From Porites lobata (taxonomy: Eukaryota > Cnidaria > Anthozoa > Scleractinia > Poritidae): 64,000 nt of DNA. Positions 10,464 through 24,000 of the stretch are shown one piece after another; within the stretch, counting starts at the first letter, position 1, and every line of letters starts with the position of its first letter. The notes under the pieces were generated by a model that did no database searches, was not told the origin of the DNA, and was given only the letters and a program-made list of their open reading frames with translations. The position numbers and the translations under genes are program-made. The DNA lies in assembly GCA_942486035.1 (NCBI GenBank), contig CALNXK010000185.1:512001-576000 (forward strand), read 5' to 3'.

Positions 10464-12081
10464 ACTTAAGGTTTTTTTTGGAATAGAGCAAGTATATTTA
10501 TTATATAAGAAGATAGAATTTAAGCGTACTCTGACTGCCAGTGCGCGATAAACCTCCCAATTAAGTCAACTGCACGGCGGGTAATCCGAGTTATATTCAA
10601 GGACATAAATTAAGTATATTTGTAAATTTTGCTCCAATAATCTGATAACTAATATTATTATATTTTTGGGATAAATTTTATTTGCACTGCCGACAATGAA
10701 AAATGAAAAAAGCATAGAAAGCGTTGAAAACCTTAAGGGACCAAGCCATCGAATTTTTCTCTTTCTAGCCACAAAAAAAAAACCTGACATTACCTTCAGT
10801 ATAAATGTTCTTATTCTTAGCACTAGGTACGTGTTGAGAACACTGTTTTATAATTTCTTCTAGCGTGCATTTCTCTAAAGTCCCGGCAACTTCTTTGGCC
10901 CGAAGCCTAATATTAAAATCAAAATCTAAAGGGTAGAAGCGCCTTTCCTAGCTAACAAACCATTTTTTAACGAATCGCCTGCAAAACTATTGAAACCTCG
11001 ATGTTGAGTATAAACACAGCAGACCTGAAACAGCTTTCCGGGTCCGAAAAGCTTTCGGGACTTTGAGAAACGTACGTCTGACACAAGCGACTTTCCGCTC
11101 TGCAGACCGGCACCCTCATCAGAGCTTACCCGGCTGTGGGTTACTGCAGGCACTTTAGAAACCCCAAGGATATTTTCCGAGTAGGCAAAAGAAAGTAATA
11201 TATATGCAACAACAACAACAACTTTTGAGAAACGTACGTCGGACAAAAGCGACTTTCCGCTCTGCAGGCCGGCACACTCATGCATCTGAGCTTACCCGGC
11301 TGTGGGTTTACTGCGAAATCCCAAGGATATTTTTCGAGTTGTCAAACGACAGTAATATGCAAATCGGCTTTCCTTTCCTATCACAGAGTGGTTCAGGGTT
11401 GGCTATTTTGAAAATACAATCTTGAAAACGTGAGACCGGCATCGCTGAGGTGAGGCAGAGATCTGCTGGTTAAGGGTGTGTTGCACTCCCTTTCGAAGAA
11501 AACGGTAAACTGACGCTCAGATCTAATTTACAGAATTTGGCATTTGCGTTCTCGACAACTATAAGGGAGGCATTTAGTCTTCTGTACACCTCTTCTTTTA
11601 ATATCAATTCAAAAGTAATTTACATAAGTATAAGTATGGTTCATATTGAAACTTGATTCTCTGAGTTAACTTTAAATTCGTAACTGACCATCTCCCGCGC
11701 GCATCAACTGCGTAGCAAAAGACAGCTGAAAACGCCGAAAACAGTCGCACTCAGTTGATTTGTGAAAGGTTGCAAGGACGGAAATCTTATTATATCATGC
11801 ACTTTATACTTTATATACATGCTTTCTGTTTCTGGTACAACAGAATAGAATAACACATGAAGGCCTTTAGGACTATAAAGACCACTATAAAGTTCTTTAT
11901 ACGAGTCTCGCGTTTTCTTTAGCTTCCAAAGAAGCAAGGAGGTTCTAGTCATCAGACAAATCCTTGCTATCAGACGAATAGAGTTCAGTAACAAAGTTTT
12001 AGTGGCTTGAACACAGCACTTTTACAGTATTCCTGTCGTTTTCCAAAGCATTCCATAGTATCTTTCTATAACTTACGAATT
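10464..12081. other. Intergenic/3' flank of HAUS8
   Basis: It contains the ~140-bp direct duplication at 11061-11362 and otherwise AT-rich DNA. The right part is presumably the 3' UTR of HAUS8, which ends at 12082 on the minus strand. A 96-codon minus ORF at 11704-11994 has no recognisable features and is probably within that UTR. Confidence 0.35.
11061..11362 (+). repeat. Two-copy direct tandem duplication
   Basis: The unit beginning CTTTGAGAAACGTACGTC recurs from 11223. Shared landmarks are GCGACTTTCCGCTCTGCAG, CTTACCCGGCTGTGGGTT and a GATATTTT-CGAGT end followed by AGTAATAT. Copies are about 140-148 bp, diverged by indels and substitutions, and separated by a short CAA-repeat. Confidence 0.75.
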
Positions 12082-15000
12082 TCATAATCCAGCCATGATA
12101 GTTTGAGCCTGTAGACTGCGTTCTTGGGTGCTCAGTGTGGACGCAGCAGCTAACAGCTCACCACACCTTCATAAAAATATACAGACAAGATAATCCATTA
12201 CTACAGGAGATATTAAAGGAGCAAGTTTGAACGAATTTCGATGTTTTAACAATTCTAGTCAGTTACGACTTACCGTTTCTGTTCCTGAATTTCTGATTCA
12301 ACAGTTTTTGACAATCCTTCCATTTCCTTAGCAAATGAATCAACCTGAATGATTGCAGAATGAATACATTAAACATTGCACTACATACGGTACCGGCCGG
12401 AATACGACACTCTGTAAATTTGCCTTGAATACTGCTGTAAATGCAACGCGTGCTACGTTGATCAAAGTCGACCTAGCAAACATCAGAATATTTTGATATG
12501 CAAGCTATAAGGATGAATTGGATGCTAATGCTGAATGATTGGTTCTTGACTAACATTTTCTACGTTCACTGTTCACAAACCTCCAATTAGTTTGCCTTCC
12601 TGCCTTCCTGCAAAACTCTTAAAGTTCTTCAGATTTGGCATGTGAAAATACCGTATTTATTCGATTACACGCCGCGGCGTTTATAAAATTTTTAGCATTT
12701 CCAATGCGGCGTTTCTTCAAGGGCGGCGTTTATTTCGAAATCACTTTTTTTTCAATCACTGACAACATTTATCGTAAATCGTTTGTAAATATTATGTAAT
12801 TTGAAGATTCCAGTGTCTCCCTTATTTTGCTGAGATAGAATCATAAATGTCTGGATGATGTAAATTACCAACTTGTACCGAGGTTTTTCTTATTATATTC
12901 GAGTAAACGCCGCATTCTTCTGATTAAGTGTGGCGTTTATTCGAGGGCGGCGTTTAATCGAATAAGTAATGGTAACAGGACTGAGTGGAGTCCAATTCGG
13001 TCTGTAATCATACGAGTGATTAACAAAATCGGACTACCGCGTAGCGGGAGTCCGATTTGTTTAATCACGAGTATGATTACAGACTGAATTGGACGACACG
13101 AAGTTCGGTTACCAATTAATCATAACTGTAACAAAATTTGTGATATGTAAGCCCTTTTTTTAAATCAAAACAGAAGAAATTCCAATTTTTTTTTTTATGC
13201 TAGTAATGAAAAAAAGCCATTTAAGCGCGTGCTTGATGGCGCGTACTGTCCAATTACTTAGGCATGACGCGTACTGTCCTATTAAATTGTCCAATTAAGG
13301 CTGAAATCAGGGCAGTTGATAGCCAATCAGATTTGAGAATTTTGTTATAGTTATGATTAATACGGTAATACTTCAAAGGAAAATTCTATAGCCCAGTATG
13401 TTAAAGCAATTACCAGTCATTTGTTTGTTTATAAAAGCTGTTTGTATGTTTAGTGTGTTTTCGTTCTCCTCGTATAATGATACACTACATTCGTTTCTAA
13501 CTCACCTTCTGCTGCTTATGCTTCGTAAGCTCATCAATTTCTCCCAACAGCCTTTCACTCTCATCCAGTACAGCGAAGAGCTCGTCTACAATATGAAGGA
13601 TCAAGAGCTAAAGTCAATCTTTGTCTAAAATAACACGCCTACAAACTTACTGTACTTAATTTCTAAATCGAAAAGAGTAAGTTAAAGAAGTAAAACATAT
13701 TAGTAAAATCCAGCTAGTGGTCTATTATCAGTGCTGCGTTCTGATTGGTTGAGCTACTACTAGGCTATATGACATAGCCCACTAGTAGCGAAAAGCGCCG
13801 GCTTTTTGGCGGCAAAAAAAAGATTGAAGTCTAGCTTAAGCAGCTAAATTTTTTTTATTCTCGATATTTTTGACCAACTAGTTGGATTTTACTAAAACAA
13901 TTATTGCTCTCACCCTCATGTCCTCTGAGTCAATAGCCCATTTGGCCTTCTGCCTCATGGGCTATTGACTCAGAGCCCATTCGGGCTCAAGGAATAATTG
14001 TTAATTAGTCGGCATCTTTCCTACAATTCATTACCCTGACCAAAGGGTACCAACTAATGATGTTAGGTAAAGGATCGTGACCAAAACACCACACGGGTAC
14101 ATACGGGTACCATACGGGTAGGTTTACGATATAGTAATTCCTTCGGGTTTGATTTTCTGACACTCAAGCAAAAACGGCTATAACACCCAAATGTATGTCA
14201 TATTAACCGCTATATAAATCAGTGAAGGCAGCATGGCTGAGCAGTTAGAGCGCTGGAATTGCAATCGAGAGGCTCCGAGTTCAATCCCCGCTCTAATCGC
14301 GAGCTGGATTTGTTCTCAGTAGTCCAGAGTGCAACTTCTAGGTCACGCTTGTAAATAGTCAACTCGTTTGCCTCCGGCCAGTTGGGAATCTTAACCATAT
14401 ATGTTTATTTCAATTATTTGTCTCTGCCCTTCAGTATTCGTGGGTCTTCATGTAAACTATTGGGTTACCTGTAATTTGTTACCCCTACAAAGTCAATCTT
14501 TTATATTTCACTACTTTAATCGGAATTCATACCATGGTTATCAGGTAGAAAGACTCCATTAACAGACATGTGATGTCTGGTGGTGTCTAATGCTGCAGCT
14601 AGTTTACTGTACTCTAAGATCAACTTGAGCATGTTGGAGCCGATCGGCTTCAGTCCTGACATCTGCAAAACACAAAATACCCGAAAACAAATTCGGCCTT
14701 TACAGCTAAGAAGTATTAGAGTGGACAATATGGGGAGTAAGCAGCCAAGTTTCTTTTTACTATTTCTTTTTTTGGGGGCGGGAGAGGGGGGGTTTAAGCT
14801 CAGCCTCCTGCAGTGGGTGTCTCGATGGGCCCGCGGTTGGGAGAACCGTGGGCGCATCGAGACACCCGAGGCTGGAGACTGGGCCTAGAGGGAAAGTCAC
14901 AAGGTCACATCAGTTTTGCAAATGCTTAGTATAGCACATTAATACGTGACCCAAACAAAATAATTATATCAATAAAACAGAGACCAAGTATTTAGAATAA

Positions 15001-18000
15001 AACTGATTTAAAAGAAAAAAAACGGTGACTAAGCTCACTAGGGCACAGTATAAAGTGCAGCAGTTTGTACATCTGTCGTTTTAAAATGTCCCTTTTGGAA
15101 ATGTTTTCTTGGCAACTGGGACGCAGTCTAGAGACAGTTGCCGACACAAGAATGAATGAATGAATAAATGGGCAGCAGCAGGGCAGAAGAATGGCCGCTG
15201 CTGACAGTTGACCTTGTGGATGTGAGGGGAATGAACCTTTGCATGTCAAACTACACAAGGTTCGAATAAGGATGAACAGTTTTTTAAATCTCCTGTGCCG
15301 GAAGTCCCAGCTCCAGTCACAGATTGAAAAGTAGTTGAATAAGACTGTAGAGGAACTGGACTTTCAGGTGCTTGTGTGAGAATGAAAATAATGAAAGGAC
15401 ATCGCACATCATGTACTTAAAAGAAATGGAAGTTGGAGCTTTTTTCATTTGAGCGGAATAACGCTTTCTCTGATTGGCCAATCATGGAAAGGCAAGTGAT
15501 TCAAAGAACCAATGAGAACTCGAACCAAACACATGTGGCCGGCCTTGGGCGCGGGAAAACTTGTTCCATTTTATCATCGGTTGCTAGAAGTGGCGCGAAA
15601 AACCCAGGCATTACAATCGCTAAATCAGTTTCGACCAACGATTCGACATTCATCTAAAACCCCGCTCGAAGTCACTCATGCACCAACAAAGAAAGCAAAT
15701 GATGTATCCGCCATACCTGAAGCTGTATCTGTTTATCTAGTTCGGCAATTTTAGTTTTCATTTTCAGTTGTAACTCCAGGTTGGCTACTTCGCGTTGTAG
15801 TTTCTCTTTCTCTTGCCATACCGAGTACATCTGAACCTAAAACGCGATAAGACAAGGTTTATACTAGATGTATAAATTAAAGTAAATAGTATCTAAAACG
15901 CGAGATAATTTCATTTAATGAGAAAGCTACCTGGGCATCTTTTTCTTTCTGGGAAAATGAATGCTTCAGCTGCAAAAAAGGAAAAAATAAAAACAAACAA
16001 ACAAAAGTCGCAAAGTGATTAAGACACGTTCTGAAAAGGGGGATTTGCCTCACAAACGCGGGACCACGGAAAGAAGGGGACACGAGGCCCATGTGATCCC
16101 CCAAGGCGCAACGCAAGCTGCCCTAGATTAACATCATCCTTTGGGGGACGGAAACTTCTTCGCCTTGTCATGCAGATCAACTAGTGTTCATGAGATTCAG
16201 TGGAATTTGGTACGTTTTTCTTGAAAATAGCGGTTTTTACCAAATAAGTTATGCGCAGAAACGTTTGCAAGAGGGAGGCAATTTTAACTTCCCCCGATAC
16301 GAAATCAAAATTGAAAGTCTTACCCTTGAATACAAAAAAGCAGCTTGCACAACCCTTGAATACTGAAGTTCAAGTTGGCGTTGTGAGATATCCTGATCCA
16401 TTTCCGAGGATGTATGAATAACCTGAAACACATCGTAGTAAATGCGATAAATTTTCCTACTAGCAGCAGGTAGGTTTTTACGCTGTGTACACTCAACCCT
16501 CAAACAATACAGCTAAGAAACTGAAACTTTTTAACTAAACTAATGTTATTTAGAGAGGGTGAAAGACTTATCTACCTGTCGGTTGGGGGGTGAGGGGCGG
16601 GGTACTTTCTAGTAGTAGGCTAATGGGTGTGGGACGCCGGATGGGGTCGCATTTTCACGACCGGATTGGCTATTATGGGCTTGCAATTTTATAGGAGTTA
16701 CTAGAATGGGGACACACACTTTCAGGATTTTGGGGGTCAGAAAATTTAGGTACATGTATGTAGGGATTTAAAAATAGAAAGATTTACACCGCACCAAGTT
16801 TAACAAATGCGCCAGTTCATTTCAGGATGACCAAGTAAAAAGGCTTTATAAGGTAGATGCATAAACAGCAAGCGACTAAGTTAGGATTGCAAAATTTACT
16901 TCTTCCCACATTTACTAAGAGGCGGTCTATAAGATGGCTACAGAATAGACTATAATGAGGGGCTCTGAGAGGCCAGCGGCACATATCCAGCAAATATTAA
17001 CCCAGCCTGTCGCCCTTTAAGTGTCCCAGACTAATTTGTCTTTGAGACACCTTCAAAGATCGAATTGGAATTTGGACATAATGGTTGCTGAGGTGAAGGG
17101 AAAACTGAACAAACCCAGCGGAGAAGACCCTGTTAGAGTAAAGAAAACAACTAACAACAAAATCGACCCACATATGACGTCGCTTCCGGGATTTGAACTC
17201 AGGCTACAAAGGTAAGAGGCGAGTGCTTTCATGTCTGCGCCATCTCTGCACAACAGTACAGAAAGCGTGTGAGTAGCAGAAGTTACACATCAATGTTACT
17301 CATTGCTAGATCCTACCTCAGATGGAACTGGAGGCTTTGCTGTCACATGATCTGCTTGCAGTGAATGAGCTTGAGATGAGCCATAAGATATATAAAAAAG
17401 CAATGTTTACAGGTGATTTTCACGACATAACACCATCAAAAGACACAATCAGCTCGCTGGAGCAATATGTAATATTGAAGTATTACCGATAATCACTGAA
17501 GAGAGGAACAGCTATGTTGTAATTATACATGTAGAGCTGAAACAAAGCTGCAAATAATTTTTCTTTCTTAACATACGTCTGGCTTAGTCAACCATTTTGG
17601 TCAGACCAAGCACAAAGTAAGGTCAGATTCAATTAAAGAGGCATTACGCGACTTTACTGAAAATGTGCATGGTAAGCGCGGGATTCGCTGGCGAACGGGC
17701 TACAGTCAAATATTCCTTACAAAACTGTCTAACTTCGTTGATGTGACAGTTGACATGTGATCAAGGTGGATTGTGTTAGTCTAGGCATCAGATATTAGAT
17801 TGTCTTTGGTATGAACTTTGTCCATACATCGTGTCCGACCACAGATGAAATTTTTTTGGACATGCACCAATTTTACACGGGAATAATGGAATTTAAGCAA
17901 CGAAGACGATGACGGTGTCGAAACAACTCTTAAAAGGTGAATTCGCGCTGGTTCATACTTCATCGCTCTTATTCCGTAGAGCTAAATCTTGTTAAACGCT

Positions 18001-21000
18001 GGTGATTTTTTACTGAAGTTGAATTCTGCTGAAAGGACTGTATCTGTAGGTTTAAATATAGCATGAGAAAATCATTGTCTTGTGTTCAGGTCTTCTACAA
18101 AACGTGAAATTATGAATTGCCACGTCGTAGTCGTGCAACAACGGCAAATCGTGATGTACGCCCAAAGTTTCTGTTTTGTGAATCTAAAGCTACTGATTAC
18201 TTTTTGCCGTTCTCGTTGACGTCATCGTCGCCGTTGCTTAAGCTCCCTGTCCGATGACCGACGGTTCTTTGCAGCTGTGAAACAGTATCGATTTGTGAAG
18301 AGTCTTTCTTTTATTTGTGATCACTACCAATAGACACTCCTTCCCTGCTCAGTTGTAGCAATGTTAAATTTGTCTTTATTTATGACGTTTACCTGTCGAC
18401 TTGATAGCTTGTTTCTTCGTTACAACTGCAGCTTGCGATTTAGATTTATCACGAGCGACTTTTTTAACAGCTGCAGCACCTCCACCATGGACACGGGTAG
18501 ATGTTGGGATTCCCTGTGGTAAGATAGGGGTGGGGGCTGCCATGTGAGCAGGGGGGTCAACACCAACCATGCCGTCAGCTGGAGTGGAAGTCACTAAGCC
18601 TTTCTGTTGTGATGTGTGTCGCACAAAAGGTGTATTGACACCTAAGTTCAGGCCGCTGTCATATGAGTGTGAGTGGATTAAGGACTGATCTCTAGATTTA
18701 GGCGCTGCTGTTTGTGCCTTGACTTTCTTCTTAGTGGGCAGTGAAACCTCCTGTGAATGAAGCATTAGAACCATACAAAGAATATAAATGCAGGGAATGG
18801 GTCTTAAGCACAGGTTTCTTAACAGAAGCCAGCAAATGGCGGAATTCCGCCGGCTGTGAGCAGTTACTTGTAGTCACTAGCCTAGGACCAGTCTCAACAC
18901 CGCCTTGGGATAATTCAAAATTTGGTATGAAATACAATGAAACATGATTCAAGTCTTTCTGATACCTTTCCCGCTGCCTTTTTTGTGACCTTTGCTTTCT
19001 CCATGTACCTGGAGGGAACAATACGAGCTGAAAAGTAAAAATGAACATTAATTTAACTTGTTGCCTGAAATTCATTGAAGATTGTTGTTGTTGTTGTTTT
19101 TGTTTGTTTGTATGCAAAATTGAAAGCATGGATCGAGAGGAAATAAGTCTCGCAGGTTTTTATAATAAATAATCAATTTTGAAATATTGATTGGGTTTAG
19201 ACCTCACCAGTCTTCTGTTTCTTTTTCTTCAATTTCGAATTTGGTCTTTCGTCACCTGGTAAACTGAAAAGAAGCCAACAAAATCAGCACTTTTATTTAT
19301 TTCAATAATCTTATTTTTGCCTACATAATATAAACACAAGAAAGTAGAAAACAATAATGGAAAACGCTTCAACTGTGATTGACTAAGCCTCAAAAAAAAT
19401 ATCCAATTTGTAAAACTTGAAGTTTACTTTGAATTTTAAACTGTGAAAACGTTATTGCCTCACATTAGCAGTCTCCAACATACTTGTACAACTAAAACAA
19501 CTGAAAGAACTACAGTATATATTTCCATATATTATTCTTATCTCAGGTTTTCACGGCAAAAGTTTTAGTCCATCAGTTTCCACACGTGGGTGGCATATTG
19601 CGTAGCCCTATACACCCCTGGTCAAGGTACATGTTGATACAGGTCCTCATCTACTACACCTGTTTTGACCACTTCCCTTAGCTGTGTTATGAAATGGCTT
19701 TGGGTAATCACACAACAATCCTGAGGTAATCAAAGTTTAGCCATCTATGAATCAAAGGACTTTACATGATCAGAATCTGATCTAAAAGTTTTTCATTTGT
19801 CTACAGCACTTACATATTAGACTGATCACCATCTCCAGTTTGTGAAGAAACATCTGGAACTAAACAGGTGATATATTTAGTCAATAAAGTTCATAAAAAT
19901 GTTTTAACCTATTTTTATAACTATTGCAAAGAAAGTCAATTTTACAGCTTGCTGAAACATCTGGAACTAAATAAGTCATATATTCACTCGATAAAGCAAA
20001 CAACAAAACAACAACACTTTATTCACATTTCCATTACAGGGTTTGTCAAACTTATTGAATAATTAGTAACTTAACACGTAGAATATTCAATTACAATTTA
20101 AACTAAATATTATTACATAGAAGGAAATGCCTAGCGGCTAGATAACCGTAAGGTTTTCGAGCTAGCAACTAGTTCTTTGAAAGTAGTGTCGAATGTACAG
20201 GACATCACAATAACTAGACATACAAAACATCTTAAGACACACACCATAAAAAAAAAAAAAGAAAGCACATAGATGGCAAAAAAAAGAAGAGAAAACAGTC
20301 ATCATAGTACATGACGATATGATTAAAATAAAATAATTTCAGTAAGTTAATTGTTCGGCCAACAAGTATTCTTTTAATGTTTTAGGAAAGTTATAAGTTG
20401 AAAGGTCTTTTATATGGGTAGGGAGCTGTTGCCACAATTCGGTCGCCATAGCCGCTGTTGTTTGCTTTCCAATATTGGTCCTGGAACGTGGTTTGTAGAA
20501 GTTACTTTTTGAAGCATATCTCGTATTATATGTATGGACTTCACTTGCATAGCGAAAATGCTGATTAAAGATATTTGGTAATTTTTTAGAATGCCACTGA
20601 TGAGTGAAGTTAAGAAGCTGTAGTTTATAGATATTTGTAACAGTAAGTAAATCCAATAAATTAAGTAATGGTAATGCACTGTCTGTATCTGGTCCAAACA
20701 AGGTGGCAAAGAACATAACGCGGATAACATGATTTTGTTTTGTTTGGATTTTTTTAATTTGAGTAGTAAATGCACTGCCCCAGGAGGTTATCGCATAAGA
20801 TATATAAGGATAGATCAGATTATAGTATAGTTGTTTAAGTTGTAAAAGGGAGGTGCAGTGTCTGAGTTTGCCAACAATTCCTGTGTTTCTAGAAATTCGA
20901 GTACATAAATAAGACACCTGATGTTTCCATGATAGCGTGTCATCTATAAGTACGCCCAAATATTTTATGTAAGTTCTCTTTTCTAAGCCGTAGGTGGAGC

Positions 21001-24000
21001 CATCATTGTTAGTTAATTTTACATCCCATGATATATTTGTCTTCTTTTTAGGTGATTTAATTATCATATAATTAGTTTTCTTTAAGTTGATGGATAGCTT
21101 GTTTAAGTCACACCATTCTTTAACTTTGGATAATTCATGGTTAATTAAGTTTTGTAATTCCACGGCATTTGAGGAAGACACAAAAATATTGGTATCATCT
21201 GCAAATATTCTAAAGGACAATTTATCAGAGCAGTTAGGGATATCATTAATGTATAGTAGAAAAAGGAGGGGACCAAGAGAACTGCCTTGCGGGATACCAC
21301 ATTTAATAGTTTGTTTAGAAGATTCCACACCGTCAATGCTAACATATTGCTGTCTATTGGTAAGATAACACTTCATAACCGCAGTTGTTCAAATGATTTA
21401 ATTTCTGCCTAAGAAGTTCGCAGAAATTTTCGGCGGTGCCGTGAGGATGTCTATAGATGGAACTAATAATAATACTCTTTTGCCTTTCTCTCGGTAGTTC
21501 AACAAAGCACGTTTCAAAACCGTCAGAAGAAAACTCTAGGTCCCGCCTGCGAAAAAAATTCAGGTTTTGTTTTATGTAAATACCAACTCCCCCAGCATTC
21601 GTTCTAGAATTCACACCAACAAAATTGTAACCAGGTATATTAATATTGTGAAGATGCTGATTATTGTCGTTTAGCTTAGTTTCAGAAATAGTTATAATGC
21701 TAGGCATTTCCTTCACGGTTATCAAAATATCATTAAGCAGACATAAATTCTTTCCTAAGCTCCGAATATTACAATTGAATATTGAGAAGCCTCTTGTGTT
21801 AAATTTTTGAAAGCACGTGCCAGATTGCTTGATTGTGTAGTATTTTGACTCTATCTTTAAATTTCCTAAGATATTCAAGAACTGATCGTTTTTGTCAGGG
21901 CTTTCAAGAACGTTCTCAAATAAATCTCTTTCTTCAAGCGTAAGAACAGTATCGTACACCCATGATCCCACAGCTTTCGCGAATTCTCGCCTGTCTGTTA
22001 AGCCATAAAATGGCAGTTCCGATAAATAATTCACAGTCGTGTCAAGTGATTATAATTAAATAACTTGAAAAGTTCACAAAAATTTTTTAACCTTCTTATG
22101 TGATTATTGCCAGGGTGCAAAGAAAGTCAATTTTACAGCTTGCCATTCAGACAAGCTGTTAGCTGGCAAGTACTTACTCAAGACAAGAGTCATGTTTCAA
22201 CTAGCCCCCATAGAAATTTTGATCAGCAGGATTGATTTACAGTTCTTCCTTAATTTTAATTCCCCAAAAAACTTCATTTAAGAACAGAATTCACAAGCCC
22301 AATAGCAAAATCCACTAGTCCTGGGCTATCGGACACTACTTTCTTTAAACACTGCTTGTACATGTTAATATCCCATTGGATGGTGTGGTAAACACTTTAT
22401 AAACACATCATACACAACATATTTCTCTGTCCAACATTAACCATAGGTTTTCAGTTTATGATAAAACTAGCCTAAGTTTCCTTGTCCACAAAAGGCTCAT
22501 ATTGCATAAACTGAAAAATCACAAGACAAAATCTACGAAGTGAGAAACACAGTGATAGCTAAAAACTGCAAAAGCTGACCTTTTCAAATTGAGAATAACA
22601 TCTTCATCTATGTAGAACCATTTCCTTTAGTTAACAGTTTAATAAAGTCACAAAACAATACTCTTTCTTTTACTTCTATATTATTATTTATACTGTACCT
22701 AATGAGAAATCAAAAAGCTGTTGCTTTATTTCTGATGTTGATAAATTAGAGGATAGTGGTGGAGGTTGATATCCCTCTTCTCCTAAAAAGCTCTTGAACT
22801 GAGAAGCATCTCTTGTTTGCCTCTGCTCAGCAATTCTTGTTTCAGTAGCTAAACTCTCATGATCCAATGGGCTCTCACCTATCGAGTGTTCACTGGCCAG
22901 ACTGTCTGTAAATATTCATAATTATTTTAAATAATCTCATAACATTAATTTTTACTCCACGATAAACCTAGCTTGTGTGTTACATTAATCACAATCAGGG
23001 CTGTCACTATGGCTACTCAGTATAATTATGAGCATTACCGCTAGCTACTTCTAATCTACAGGTTATCAGAAAGTTTTGAATTAGACGGCTGAGTTGTCAA
23101 AGTAAGTGGCCAGCCAAGGGATATTTTATTTAGAAAACTCCATCCGTAAAGAGATGCCAAGCAGAGTAGCCAGCCAATACTAACCAAGTAGGAGGCGATT
23201 TTTGCCGGCAGCCAGTTAATTGACAACCCTGCTTCTATAGGAAGAAAAAGGAAAAAAGAAGCAAAAGAGCTACCTGACTGTTCAATTTCCCACCAAAATA
23301 CTGCATATACCTAGCAATTTAAAAGCTTTACAGTAACAGCCCCGACAATGTAACAATGATATGAGCTCAATGATTCAAGTTCAATTATACACTTATGGAC
23401 CAAAAAGGCATTAAAGGGACAACATTGTTATTTACTAAAGACTAACATGATAAATTTCAATGATTTTAAAGTTTATTATTACCAATTATCATCATCATTA
23501 TCATCATTATCAATCATCATCATCATCATTGTCATCATCAAAAATTTTTCAACTAAACTACTATTATTAACTGTCATTTTAATTTGAGAGAAGAAAAGAT
23601 CAAGGACTGCTGTTACTGATCCAATGGCATGTACTCTTGAACCAAGACTACTCTGACTTAATAATATTTTTATTAATTTTATTAAAGATCGCAAACCTGG
23701 GCTAAAATGAGATGGTGATGGATCTCCCTTTCTTGCACTGGAGCCAAGTAGATTAACACTTGGAACACCTGCCACCTTAACTCTTCTCCCTGACTCTACA
23801 TGACCAGTCACAGTGTTTACATTATCTGATCTCTGAAAAAGGCTAGAATTCTCTAAACCATTTCTATTCCTTCCCACACTTCGAGGTGAATGGCACACAA
23901 CTCTCACCGGGGATTTAATTATGCCTGTAACAACAGGGACCTCAGCAAGGTCAGGACTCTTGTGGTGGCCTGTGGCATCAACCAAAAGAACTGGTGAGGT

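Larger units (their letters stand above)
20339..22040 (-). mobile_element. Internally deleted non-LTR retrotransposon (jockey/CR1-like LINE)
   Basis: The minus strand carries an APE-type endonuclease N-terminus (21354-22034) directly joined to the C-terminal part of a reverse transcriptase (20339-21376). The rest of the endonuclease and the N-terminal RT motifs are missing. It lies in HAUS8 intron 3 in the same orientation as the gene. The 3' limit below 20339 is uncertain and no clear poly(A) tail is visible. Confidence 0.85.

Noticed and set aside
11704..11994. 96-codon minus frame as a separate gene
   Set aside because: It lies just past the HAUS8 stop in the likely 3' UTR, with unremarkable composition.
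14228..14300. A tRNA gene
   Set aside because: Box A and B are present but the acceptor stem and anticodon arm do not fold properly, and the sequence runs into a SINE body.
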